NCBI GenBank assembly: GCA_964401935.1
Contig: CAYOAL010000016.1
Coordinates: 1 to 64,000, forward strand
Direction: 5' to 3'
Length of the DNA: 64,000 nt
Source of the DNA: JAPYTK01 sp964401935
GTDB taxonomy: Bacteria; Myxococcota_A; Polyangia; Polyangiales; Polyangiaceae
In this document: piece after piece, positions 26,574 to 35,120 of the stretch
How the letters are laid out: each line of letters opens with the position of its first letter
Position numbering within the stretch: the first letter of the stretch is position 1
Notes under the pieces: model-generated
What the model was told of the DNA's origin: nothing
The model's input: the letters and a program-made list of their open reading frames with translations, nothing else
Database searches by the model: none
Position numbers and translations under genes: made by a program

Positions 26574-26803
26574 TCAGCTCCAGAGGAGGAGGGCGCCGTC
26601 GAGGCGTGCGTGGTTCACTTCGAAGAGGTAGTCAGCGCCGAGTGGGTTGCGCGGACAAATTTGATCGATGCCTTCGCGGGAGAGGAGCGCCTCGCCTCGA
26701 GCTCGCGTCCACCCGGGCCGCGCGTCCAACCGAGCGGTGTCGAGGTGAACACGACGCCGCGGCTCAAGACCGGGAGGAAGGGGCTGCGATTGCGGACGAA
26801 CAT
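26574..26803 (-). pseudogene. frame-disrupted small gene between vgrG and DUF3540
   Basis: An ATG at 26803 with a GAGGT Shine-Dalgarno that includes part of the vgrG stop opens a frame starting MFVRNRSPFLPVLSRG. It ends after 62 codons at 26615 in unconvincing sequence. A different frame then looks coding (TRARGEALLSREGIDQICP, ADYLFEVNHARLDGALLLWS) and stops at 26574, three bases before the DUF3540 ATG. The simplest reading is one small or internally deleted gene with a frameshift around 26745. The N-terminal NRSPF resembles DUF2169-type T6SS accessory proteins, but that is weak. A sequencing error is possible. Confidence 0.4.
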
Positions 26804-26810
26804 GGTGACC

Positions 26811-29192
26811 TCAACCGTTGAGCTTGATGTTGGGCGCGATGCCGTTGATGTTGCCGCCAGCCATGATGGTGGTGGCTCCGCCCGACGCGAGCAGTCGGGT
26901 GCCCCCAGCGGTTCCGACGTAGCTGGCGCTGGTGACCATGATGGCGCCACCGGCCATGGTGATGCTCGCGCCGGCGCCGTTGTCGAGGCTGATGAGGCCG
27001 CCGGTCATCTTCAGCGTGGCTCCCCCCGCGGTGATGGTGAAGCTCGAGCAGGTGAAGACGTGATCGGTGGCGGTGCTGCTGAAGGTGGAGGCCGTGTTGA
27101 ACATGTGCAGCGGCGCGGTGATGGTGTGGGGCGCGCCGACGACGACGTTGCGCGCTGCCCCCACGGAGATCGTCTCGAAGCCCCCCACGGTGACGGTGTG
27201 AGCGGCGGACACCCCCACCGTGCGGTCGCCAGTGACGGTGATGGCCTGACCCGCGCCCACGGTGAGGCTGTGGTGGCCGCCCACGCCGCACACGTCGTCG
27301 GCGCCGATGCCGGTGACGCGGTTGGCGGCGACCTCGTGAAACTCGTTGGCCTGGAACACCGTGGTGCGGTTGCCCCCGATCTTCACGAGCTCGGTGCCCA
27401 TCACCTGGTGGGTGCGGCTGCCCTGCACGGTGTTGCTCTGATCGCCGCCCACCGAGTTGGACTGGCTGCCTCCCACGCTGGTGGAGTGGCTGGCGAGCAC
27501 CACCTCGTCGAGGTTTCGCTGGGCGTGCAGGAACACCTGCTCCTCGCCTCCCTTGTCGTCGAAACGCAGCTCGTTGAAGCCGTCTTGGGGTGAGCCGTCG
27601 GCGCCGACGCTGTCGCTCTTGATGGTGCTCTTGGTGGTGTTGGGCTCGGCGTAGGGGGGTGGGTTCTGCTCGTTGTACACGCGACCCACCACGATGGGCC
27701 GCTCGGGATCGCCGCGCTCGAAGGCGACCAAGACCTCGTGGCCCACCCGCGGCACGTAGAGCGCGCCGAACCCGGGCCCAGCCCAGTACTGCGCCACGCG
27801 CACCCACTTGGACGTGGGTGTCCCGTCGTTCTCGCGTTGATCCCAGGGGAAACGCACCCGCACGCGGCCGAACTTGTCGGAGTTGAGCTCGGTGGTGCCG
27901 TTGACCTCCTCGGCCGTCACCCGCGCCGTCTGCACGCCGAAGATCAGCTTCTTGTCGGTCTTGCGCGCCGGGCGGTAGCGGACGTCGGCGGGGAGCGACT
28001 CGTAGCGCACCTCGTAGAAGGGCTCGTCGCCGCCGCCGCGGCGTCGAAGGCCCGCTGCTTCCAAGTCGAGCTGGGCCTCGTCGATGAAGCGCTGCTGGGC
28101 GTGTGTCTCCACGCGCGTGACCAAGAGCTCGGTGTCGGGTCGGGTGCCGGTGCGGTCGGCGAGCGTGAAGCGGTAGCCCGGCTCGAGGGTGCGCACGGTG
28201 CCGTAGCCCTGGGCCAGGCGTCGCTCCGCCTCGAAGCGCTCCATCTGGAAGCGCGCCGGATGGCGCGCTGGCTCCGCGGCGTCTTCGTCACGGGCGGGGA
28301 ACTCGTAGTGCTCGAGATCGCCGGCGCCGCCCTCGCGGGCCTCGAACGGGGTGTGGCTCGCGCGCCAGCGGTAGTCACGCATGAGCACCGAGCTCGCGCG
28401 CACGCGGAGCGCGTCGCGGTGGCTCCGCACCACCTCTTGGTGGCGGGTCGCGCCGCCCACGCCGGTCATGAGCTCGTGACGCTCGTCGCGCTCGAAGAGC
28501 GGTGCGTGGCCGGGACGGTCGGTGAGGGTGAGCACGGCGCCGTCGGCCACGTGCTCGAAGAAGAAGCAGATCCCCTCCGCTTCGAGCAGCCGCGCCACGA
28601 AGGCGAGGTCGCTCTCGTTGTACTGCACCAGAAATGGGCGCTTGTCGTCGAGGCGCTCCGGCTCGGTGATCGCCCAACGGTAGTAGCCGACCGGCTCCGA
28701 GAACGTGGCGAAGCTCGGCTCGGCGGGCGGGGGGCTCGGTCGCGACGTGAGCTCGAGCAGGCCGCGCCCCGAGGCGCCGCCGGGCGCGCTGTTGTCGAGC
28801 ACGCTGGCGATCACCTCGCGGAGGCTCTTGTCCACGAACGAGCGACAACGTCGGCGAAGGGCGGCTCGTGAGAGGTGCGGCACCAGGGCCACCCGATGGA
28901 GGGTGAGCGTGCTCGTCTCCTCGACCAGCTCGGCCTCCGCGATCACGCCGTGGAGCTCGCGCCAGCGCGTCTCGGTCGCGATGCGGAGGGTCGCGCCGCC
29001 ATCGACGAGCGTGGTCACGTCGACGGGAGCAGCCTTCCGGTCCCGCGCGAGGAGGATGTCGAGCTCGAACAGCTCGTCGATGGCCTCGGTGGCGCGAAAG
29101 CGTACGAGCTCGAACGCGTCCCAGCCCGCCGCGGTGCCGAGCACGTAGTCTGGACGGTTGCCGCGGGGGTTGGGCTTCTCTTCTCGATCCAT
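26811..29192 (-). CDS. vgrG: type VI secretion spike protein VgrG
   Basis: 793 residues from the ATG at 29192 (AGGAG six bases upstream). VgrG trimers tip the T6SS tube and carry effectors. Residues ~1-420 form the gp27-like barrel region (FRATEAIDELFELDI, FLVQYNESDLAFVARLLEAEGICFFFEH). The gp5-like OB fold is at ~430-510 (VNGTTELNSDKFGRVRVRFPWD, YVPRVGHEVLVAFERGDPERPIVVGRVYN). From ~560 a beta-helix of repeating TVGG/VGG strands runs to the end. No extra C-terminal enzymatic domain is present, so cargo is probably separate. No T6SS core genes are in the window. Confidence 0.94.
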   Translation of the reverse strand: MDREEKPNPRGNRPDYVLGTAAGWDAFELVRFRATEAIDELFELDILLARDRKAAPVDVTTLVDGGATLRIATETRWRELHGVIAEAELVEETSTLTLHRVALVPHLSRAALRRRCRSFVDKSLREVIASVLDNSAPGGASGRGLLELTSRPSPPPAEPSFATFSEPVGYYRWAITEPERLDDKRPFLVQYNESDLAFVARLLEAEGICFFFEHVADGAVLTLTDRPGHAPLFERDERHELMTGVGGATRHQEVVRSHRDALRVRASSVLMRDYRWRASHTPFEAREGGAGDLEHYEFPARDEDAAEPARHPARFQMERFEAERRLAQGYGTVRTLEPGYRFTLADRTGTRPDTELLVTRVETHAQQRFIDEAQLDLEAAGLRRRGGGDEPFYEVRYESLPADVRYRPARKTDKKLIFGVQTARVTAEEVNGTTELNSDKFGRVRVRFPWDQRENDGTPTSKWVRVAQYWAGPGFGALYVPRVGHEVLVAFERGDPERPIVVGRVYNEQNPPPYAEPNTTKSTIKSDSVGADGSPQDGFNELRFDDKGGEEQVFLHAQRNLDEVVLASHSTSVGGSQSNSVGGDQSNTVQGSRTHQVMGTELVKIGGNRTTVFQANEFHEVAANRVTGIGADDVCGVGGHHSLTVGAGQAITVTGDRTVGVSAAHTVTVGGFETISVGAARNVVVGAPHTITAPLHMFNTASTFSSTATDHVFTCSSFTITAGGATLKMTGGLISLDNGAGASITMAGGAIMVTSASYVGTAGGTRLLASGGATTIMAGGNINGIAPNIKLNG

Positions 29193-29285
29193 GAGCGTCT
29201 CCTGTCGCAAGCCGGGGGGCCCCGGGATGCGGCCCTATCGGCACGAGGTCGCCCAATGTTGCCCCTCGAGCAGGATTTCGACGCT

Positions 29286-30023
29286 CTACTCTGCGCGCAC
29301 GAGTCGTTTCGCCGCTGCGAGGCCGCCGGCCACCAAGGGCGCGTCGTCTTCGCCGCCAGCCTCGAGCTCCCAGATGAGATCCGTGTTGCCCCACGGGCCG
29401 GCGAAGCGGAGGCCAACCCACGCTGCGTCGTTGGAGATGGTCGCTCGCCCTCCGCTCGCGGCGGGGAAGCGGATGCGGAACGCTTTGCGCCAGACCGAGT
29501 TGTAGGGGAAATAGCGCCGCTCGAGGATGTTGGGCCTGCGGATCGACTCGATCTGCGACGGCGCCGTCTCGTTGCCGGTCGCGTCGATGAGCCGCACGAT
29601 CCACGCGCTGTCCGCCTTGGTGAGATCGTTGAACTTCTGCTGGCTGCCGTAGAGCGCCACGAAAAACTGGTGGTGCTTGCGCGACTCGTTCAGCCGCTCC
29701 GACAACAGGCGCTGACGTTGGGGGATGGTGAGGCGGTGGTCCTGGGCGTAACGGATCACGTAGGCCCAGCGGAAGTCCCAGCTCTCGAAGGTGGCGGTGA
29801 CGGTGAGCGCGCGCTCGAGCTCGGTGTAGAGGATGAGGCTCTCCTCCCGCGTCCAGTGATCGAGCACGTTCTCGTAGTCGGTGGCCACGTATTCGCGTGG
29901 TCCCTCGGCGAGCGACACCAAAGGAGGTGAGCAACCGAGCGCGGCCAGGCTGAGCGCCGAGGCGGCCAGCCAAGCTCGAGCCAGCCAAGCTCGAGCGGAG
30001 CGCGGGGCGCAGCCAGAGTTCAC
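29286..30023 (-). CDS. hypothetical lipoprotein
   Basis: 245 residues from a GTG at 30023, overlapping the upstream stop (GTGA). The signal peptide contains a 5-residue duplication (ARAWLARAWLA, from a 15-bp repeat) and ends LAALGC. The mature part begins with a helical region (ENVLDHWTREESLILYTELERAL) followed by a beta-rich half. No family was recognised. It is the second gene of a lipoprotein pair downstream of a FecR-like gene. Confidence 0.75.
   Translation of the reverse strand: MNSGCAPRSARAWLARAWLAASALSLAALGCSPPLVSLAEGPREYVATDYENVLDHWTREESLILYTELERALTVTATFESWDFRWAYVIRYAQDHRLTIPQRQRLLSERLNESRKHHQFFVALYGSQQKFNDLTKADSAWIVRLIDATGNETAPSQIESIRRPNILERRYFPYNSVWRKAFRIRFPAASGGRATISNDAAWVGLRFAGPWGNTDLIWELEAGGEDDAPLVAGGLAAAKRLVRAE
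29966..29995. repeat. perfect 15-bp tandem duplication in a signal peptide
   Basis: ccagccaagctcgag occurs at 29966-29980 and 29981-29995. It adds five in-frame residues to the hydrophobic part of the minus-strand lipoprotein signal peptide. Confidence 0.9.
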
Positions 30024-30748
30024 CACTTGACCGGATAGAGCGTAGCGTAAATGCCGTCGGCTGGGTGCTCGCGCGTCTCCGAGAGGCGGACCACGTGCAC
30101 GGCCTGCGTCGCCGGATCGCCGCAGAGGTAGCCGCCGGCGCCCGCGGCCAGGTAGATCTGGTGCCCGTCGGCTTGTTGCGCGTACCCTTCCGACCACTTG
30201 TCGCGCTCGGTGACGTAGTCCATGGCGCGGTTTCCCCTCTTGACGACGTCGCCGCGGTCGAGCGCACGGAAGGCGATGGCGGCGGCGCTCCGCGCCTCGC
30301 TCTCGTCTTCGGGGATGGGCTCGAACGCGATCTTCACGCCGAGGGCTCCGGGCGCGACCTCTGCCGTCCCGACGCGGCGGGAGCGCATCACGAAGAAGTC
30401 GTCGACGAACTGTCCCTTCTTCACCACCGCGCCCTGACCGAGCCAGCGCCCGTCGCCAGACTGAGTGATCGGCGACCACCCGTCGCGGCACTCGCGGAAC
30501 TTCTCGAGCACGGGACAGGGGCCGCTCCCGGCCTTGCCGCTGCAGCTCAGCGCCTTCATCAACGCGGCGAGCTCGAGCGGCTTCGGCTTGTCCATGGGCG
30601 CGAGGCTCGCCTTTGGAGTTGGCGCGGAGGCGGTCGTGCTCGCGGCGACGCTCGCGCTCGGCGAGCTCCCTTGGGGCGCATTGTCGTCGCAGGCAGCGAG
30701 CGCGCCGCCGAGGAAAACAACGGTGAGGATCGCCGAGCTCGAGCGCAT
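30020..30748 (-). CDS. hypothetical lipoprotein
   Basis: 242 residues. The signal peptide ends GGALAAC (Cys20). A Ser/Ala/Pro/Thr linker of ~35 residues follows. A compact domain has paired Cys (SCSGKAGSGPC, then FRECRDGW) and a Gly-rich segment (QIYLAAGAGGYLCGD). No family was recognised. The start is ATG 30748 (AGGA upstream) or ATG 30757; the AGGA is also part of a TAGGAT -10-like box. Coupled to the next lipoprotein by GTGA. Confidence 0.75.
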   Translation of the reverse strand: MRSSSAILTVVFLGGALAACDDNAPQGSSPSASVAASTTASAPTPKASLAPMDKPKPLELAALMKALSCSGKAGSGPCPVLEKFRECRDGWSPITQSGDGRWLGQGAVVKKGQFVDDFFVMRSRRVGTAEVAPGALGVKIAFEPIPEDESEARSAAAIAFRALDRGDVVKRGNRAMDYVTERDKWSEGYAQQADGHQIYLAAGAGGYLCGDPATQAVHVVRLSETREHPADGIYATLYPVKW

Positions 30749-30849
30749 GCTCGGCATCCTAGCCCCGTGTGGGCGCCATCCGCCACCCACCATCGATCGA
30801 ACCGTGCCAGGTGACGCGCCGAGGCATCGCGGTGCCGGCCGCGGCTCGG

Positions 30850-32310
30850 TCACCGCGCCAGATGTCGGACGCGATGATCGGCGACCACGGCCGCGTGACT
30901 GGCGCCCAGGATCTCGAGGAACGAGCGACCGAGCGTACCCCCCGAGCCGCGGGTCGCCACCACGCTCATGAGCACGGGGCGCTCGACGAAGCGTCGCGCA
31001 ACCTTGGCCACGAAGCCGTCGCCGGAGCGCTGCCAGCGCGCCTCGATCGGGCGACCGGAGACGAACACCGCGAACCGAGGATCGAGCGCCGCGAGATCGA
31101 GCACGCCGCCCTCGGTATGGAAGCTCGCGCGGATGGTGATGTCGTCCCACGGCCAGATCGGCTGCTGGGGCGTCATGGCGAAGTGAACGCTCAGCGCAAA
31201 CTGCTCGAGCACGAACCCCGCGCGCGCGTGCGGATCGTTCGCGAAGCGCAGCACCACCCGGTAGCCGTCTTCCGCCGCGGTGAGCTCCCTGGGAGCGGCG
31301 ATGAAGGTCTTGTGGCTCAACCCGAGCTCGAGCGCCTCGTGCTGGTGGAGCCGCACCTTCGTGCCAGCGGGCAGTCGCATGCGTCCGGTGGTGGTGAGCA
31401 CGCCGCCAGGCGGGAGCGACACGCGCACCGCGCCTGCCTGGCGCACGACGGACGCTTCGCTGCGAAAGCCCTCCACGTCGACGGCGAAGACGCGCACGAA
31501 GTGGCGCCCGCTCTCGAGGGGCAGCGTGACGTGAGTGGACGGGGCCTCGACGACGGCGGGAGCGAGCACCTCCTCGAAGCTCGAGGTGGTGGATGCCTCC
31601 ACGTGGTACCGGGCTGCACCCGCGACCGGCGCCCAGGCGACGCTCGGAGCCCGCCCCGAGCCGCTCGCGGCGAGCGTCATCGGTCGATCCTCCTCGCTGC
31701 TTGGCGACCAGCGCGGTTGCACCACAGCCTGGCGTTCCTCGACGACGCCGTCCGCGACGGAGTAGCTGCGGCCGGGTCGGAGCGCCGTCCACGTGTCGGT
31801 CCGCACCCACGCCCGTCCGCTGTCGACGAGAGCGCCCAGACCAGCGGGCTTGGCCCGCAGTCGGATCCGCCCCCGATCGAGCGCGAGCTGATGGCCTGAA
31901 ACCTGGAGCAGCAGCGGCGCCGCATCGACCTTGGGGCGCGTGACGGCGATCTCCCCGTCGAGCACATCGAACACGAGGCAGCGCCGCGCCCGCTCCTCGT
32001 TGGGGAGCTTCACGAACAGCGGCGAGGACGACCTCACCACCGCTCCTTGGGAGAGCTCCACCTTCACGCCGTGAGCCATGGCGAGCACGCAGCGGCCCTC
32101 GCAGCGGAGCTGCTGTCCGGGGCGGAGCGACGACACCTTGCGCGGCTCGAACGGGACGTTGGAGTAGTAGCGCAGGCTCACGCCGTGCGAGGCGCTCTCG
32201 ACGCGGACCCGGCCGTCGTCGGCACTGACGCTGGAGCACAAGAGCAGCGTGGCCAAGGCCAACACCACGCTCGTGCCAATCTTGGCCTCGCTCGAACCAC
32301 GCGTTCCCAC
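30850..32310 (-). CDS. exported FecR-like protein with fibronectin-like region
   Basis: 486 residues with a signal peptide (~12-30, ending VSA). The N-terminal half (~35-190) has FecR-type strands: AHGVKVELSQGAVVRSSSP, FDVLDGEIAV, LDRGRIRLRA, GALVDSGRAWV and ALRPGRSYSV. FecR-like domains occur in envelope signalling and in stand-alone secreted proteins. A fibronectin-III-like segment follows (~225-300; VAWAPVAGAARYHVEAS, RHFVRVFAVDVEGF), then an uncharacterised beta-rich C-terminus. No TonB receptor or FecI is adjacent. Confidence 0.68.
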   Translation of the reverse strand: MGTRGSSEAKIGTSVVLALATLLLCSSVSADDGRVRVESASHGVSLRYYSNVPFEPRKVSSLRPGQQLRCEGRCVLAMAHGVKVELSQGAVVRSSSPLFVKLPNEERARRCLVFDVLDGEIAVTRPKVDAAPLLLQVSGHQLALDRGRIRLRAKPAGLGALVDSGRAWVRTDTWTALRPGRSYSVADGVVEERQAVVQPRWSPSSEEDRPMTLAASGSGRAPSVAWAPVAGAARYHVEASTTSSFEEVLAPAVVEAPSTHVTLPLESGRHFVRVFAVDVEGFRSEASVVRQAGAVRVSLPPGGVLTTTGRMRLPAGTKVRLHQHEALELGLSHKTFIAAPRELTAAEDGYRVVLRFANDPHARAGFVLEQFALSVHFAMTPQQPIWPWDDITIRASFHTEGGVLDLAALDPRFAVFVSGRPIEARWQRSGDGFVAKVARRFVERPVLMSVVATRGSGGTLGRSFLEILGASHAAVVADHRVRHLAR

Positions 32311-32469
32311 GATCTCGTGAACGACCGCCGCGCCGAGAACTTGAGCCGGCCCCTCGAGAGGCCCGATGTCTGGCCCGCCCCGGAGCCTTCATCGCGACGC
32401 GCTCCGTCGGGGCACCGTCGGTCGCGCCGCTGCGGGGGGGGCACCGCGCGCGCTGTTTTCTTGGGGGGG

Positions 32470-34659
32470 TTAGCGGCCGTGGATGGTGCCGTCGAAGTCG
32501 CGGAAGAGGGGGGGGACGAGGTTCTGGAGGGGAGCGTCGTGGAAGGGGGACGGGGCACCGGGTGGTGAAGGGGCAGGTGAAGGCGTGGGCTGCGGGAGGG
32601 CGAGGGCGGTGCGGCAGGTGGTGGTATCGGCGGTGGCGACGTGGTGCCTCGCGGCGAGGGTGGCGCAGCGGCGGTAGGCTTCGGTGGCGAGGGCGCTGCG
32701 GCCTGCCTGGGAGTGGAGGTCGGCGGCGAGGCGCGCGGCCCGCACGCGCCACACCGGGTGCGGATCGGTCGCTTCGGTGAGGTCGAGGAGGGGGAGTCGT
32801 GCTTCGGGCGCGGCGCGGTGCCGGGCGTGGTCGATGAGGAGCTCGGCGGCGTCGTCGCGAACGTCGCCGGGCAAGGCTGCCCGCTCCTGGGAGGAGAGGG
32901 CGAGCAGGGTGGCGGCGAGGTGGGTGGCGCTCTCGGTGGCGGTGAGGTCGTCGTCGAGCCTGAGCGCGAGGAGGCCCGCGAGGGCGAGCTCCCCTGGGGA
33001 TGGGGGTCGTGGATTGGTGGTTTGGGACGCGGTGGTTGCGCCTGGCGAAGGGGGCTGTGGGTTGGCGGTCCGGCGCGCTGCGATCCGAGCGAGGGGCTCG
33101 GCGGCGCTGGCCCACTCGGGGGTGGCGAGGCGGCTCCTTGCGATCCAGCGGTCGTGGTCGTCGCGCGCGGCCGCGGTGGGCCAGCGGGTGGCGAAGCGCT
33201 CCGCTTCGAGCTCGAGCGCCGTCGTGTCGCCGAGCTGATGATGGAGCGCGATGCCACGGTGGAAGAGGCGCGCTGCCTCGGCGTCGTCGGACGCGAGCGC
33301 GCCGAAGTCGCACGCGCTCCTGGCCGCGAGCCCGAAGGCGCCGATGGCCTCGAAGCGCTCCACGAGCTCACGCTGAGCGGCGAGGCTGAGCGCGGTGCTG
33401 CCGTGCTTGCGGCGAGGATCCGCGAGCCGCCGCCGCGCGGCGAGGCCCTTCTGGAGGTTTCCCGCGCGTTCGAAGGCGCGAGCGGCCGCGGCGAGGTGCT
33501 TCAGGTGCTCGTCGCAGGCTGGAGACTCGCTCTGGCAGGCCGCGTCGCCGTGGTCTGCCCAGAGCCCGAGGAGCGCGTCGCCGGCTCGTTCGAGCGCCTC
33601 GATGCGTCGGGCGCCGGCGGCGTCGTCGGCGCGGGTTAGCTGCGCGCGCGCCTGGCAACGGAGACCGAGCTCGCCCTTGGCGTCTGGAGTGCAAGGCGGC
33701 GAACCCTGGGGTGGGGGATCGACGGTGAGCGGCGTGGTGTCGGCGTCCCAGGGCCACGCGCGGATGGGGATCGCGGCAGGTTGGGGTGCGGAGGCCGCGC
33801 CGAGATCGCCGCGCTCGACGAGGAGGCGGTGGTGGAGGTCTTGCGCCGGTGCGAACGCTGGAGAGCGTGCGAGCGTGTTCGCTGCCGCCGCGATGGCGAG
33901 CTCGACGCGGCCTCGGTTCGGCACGTCGTGGTGGGCGAGCTTGCGCGCAATCCGCGCGTGATGCTGGCTCAACGCGGTGTGGAGCTCGGGCCAGGTGGGG
34001 GCGAGGACGAGCGCTCGCAGCAGGTTGAGCTCCGCGTTCTCGCGATCGGTGCGCCCCTGGGCGTCTTTCGCGAGGCTGTCGCGCCGGGCCTGGAGCAGGG
34101 CGATGGCGAGGAGGCCGTCGGGGAGCCGAAACGAGGCGTCCTCGATGGCTCGCCACAGCTCGGCGATGGTGGCGTCGAGCACGGCGTCACCCTCGGCCTG
34201 GTAGCGCAAGAGGGCGAGGTGGAGACGCGCCGGTGCGAACCTCGGGACGGACGCGAGCGCTCGCTCGAAGTGAGGGCGCGCTTCGGCTGCGCGCTGGCAA
34301 CGGAGCAGGAGTACGCCGAGGTTGTAGGGAAGCTCCGGGAGCCGCGGCTGCTCGCGTGCGTGCGCGGTGAGCGATCGCTCGAGCACGCGACAGCTCTCCG
34401 CGTCGAAGGTGGCGGTGTCGAGACGCTCGCGGAGCGCATGGAGCGAGAGGGGCGCCGGCTCCGGCCGAGGGTGGGGGGGTGGTGGTGGCGGGGCCTTCGG
34501 ATCGCCGCAGCCGACGACGACACCGAGGAGCGCGGCCAACACGGTCGACCAGCCCCGGCAACTTCGCGCCGCGGGGCTCGCCCCGCTCCGCGAGGCCGAC
34601 GAGGCGCGGGAGGAGAGTGGGGCACGCGAGGTGTGCGAGGTCTGCGAGGCAGCGCGCAT
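32470..34659 (-). CDS. large TPR-type lipoprotein
   Basis: 729 residues from the ATG at 34659 (AAGGA upstream). An unusually long N-terminal region precedes the lipobox (GVVVGC, Cys51). Helical TPR-like repeats fill most of the rest (LPELPYNLGVLLLRCQRAAEARPHFERAL; AAARAFERAGNLQKGLAARRRL; EAYRRCATLAARHHV). Between ~525 and ~555 there are two NPxPPSPG segments. The tail is Pro-rich. It is probably an envelope scaffold or assembly factor, exact role unknown. Confidence 0.78.
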   Translation of the reverse strand: MRAASQTSHTSRAPLSSRASSASRSGASPAARSCRGWSTVLAALLGVVVGCGDPKAPPPPPPHPRPEPAPLSLHALRERLDTATFDAESCRVLERSLTAHAREQPRLPELPYNLGVLLLRCQRAAEARPHFERALASVPRFAPARLHLALLRYQAEGDAVLDATIAELWRAIEDASFRLPDGLLAIALLQARRDSLAKDAQGRTDRENAELNLLRALVLAPTWPELHTALSQHHARIARKLAHHDVPNRGRVELAIAAAANTLARSPAFAPAQDLHHRLLVERGDLGAASAPQPAAIPIRAWPWDADTTPLTVDPPPQGSPPCTPDAKGELGLRCQARAQLTRADDAAGARRIEALERAGDALLGLWADHGDAACQSESPACDEHLKHLAAAARAFERAGNLQKGLAARRRLADPRRKHGSTALSLAAQRELVERFEAIGAFGLAARSACDFGALASDDAEAARLFHRGIALHHQLGDTTALELEAERFATRWPTAAARDDHDRWIARSRLATPEWASAAEPLARIAARRTANPQPPSPGATTASQTTNPRPPSPGELALAGLLALRLDDDLTATESATHLAATLLALSSQERAALPGDVRDDAAELLIDHARHRAAPEARLPLLDLTEATDPHPVWRVRAARLAADLHSQAGRSALATEAYRRCATLAARHHVATADTTTCRTALALPQPTPSPAPSPPGAPSPFHDAPLQNLVPPLFRDFDGTIHGR

Positions 34660-34691
34660 GGTTCCTTCTATCAGGGATGGCAGCGCGCCTC

Positions 34692-35057
34692 TCACCTTGG
34701 GTTGGGTTGGGGCGGGGGGGCCGCCCTTCGGCGTGGCCACGCGAACCAGAGGAGCGCGGTGGGGATGGCGAAGAACAACGCGCCCGCCCAGAACGGCGCC
34801 GAGTAGTGAGCGTGGCCTTCGCTGCACACCCAGTGGGTGGGGAGCGTGTTGCCGTAGAAGCCGACGCGGGCGTTGTCGTCGGGGCCCCAGGGAAGGTCCA
34901 TGCTCCGATCGCTCCACACCGCCCCGAGCACGCTGAAGGCGGCCACCAGCGTGAGCCCGAGCGCTCGCGCCACCCAGAGCTTCTTGGACGGCTTGGGGCG
35001 GAAGAGCACCGAAGACGGCACCGGCGCCTCCCACGCGTTGGTCGACCGAGGCTCCAC
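34692..35057 (-). CDS. hypothetical membrane protein (121 aa)
   Basis: Two transmembrane segments (~31-48 and ~91-108) flank a ~40-residue exported loop with a Cys and several Trp/His. The C-terminus is Arg/Pro-rich and ends PNPR. The start is a GTG at 35057. It lies between two TPR proteins on the same strand. No family was recognised. Confidence 0.65.
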   Translation of the reverse strand: MEPRSTNAWEAPVPSSVLFRPKPSKKLWVARALGLTLVAAFSVLGAVWSDRSMDLPWGPDDNARVGFYGNTLPTHWVCSEGHAHYSAPFWAGALFFAIPTALLWFAWPRRRAAPPPQPNPR

Positions 35058-35120
35058 GGGACGAGTATCGCCGAGTTGTGCGTGGACGTCGCCTTCGGCG
35101 GCTGGGGACTCTCGGCGCCG

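Noticed and set aside
24873..29192. VgrG cassette as part of a prophage tail
   Set aside because: VgrG has the T6SS gp27/gp5/beta-helix layout with DUF3540, and there are no other phage structural genes nearby.
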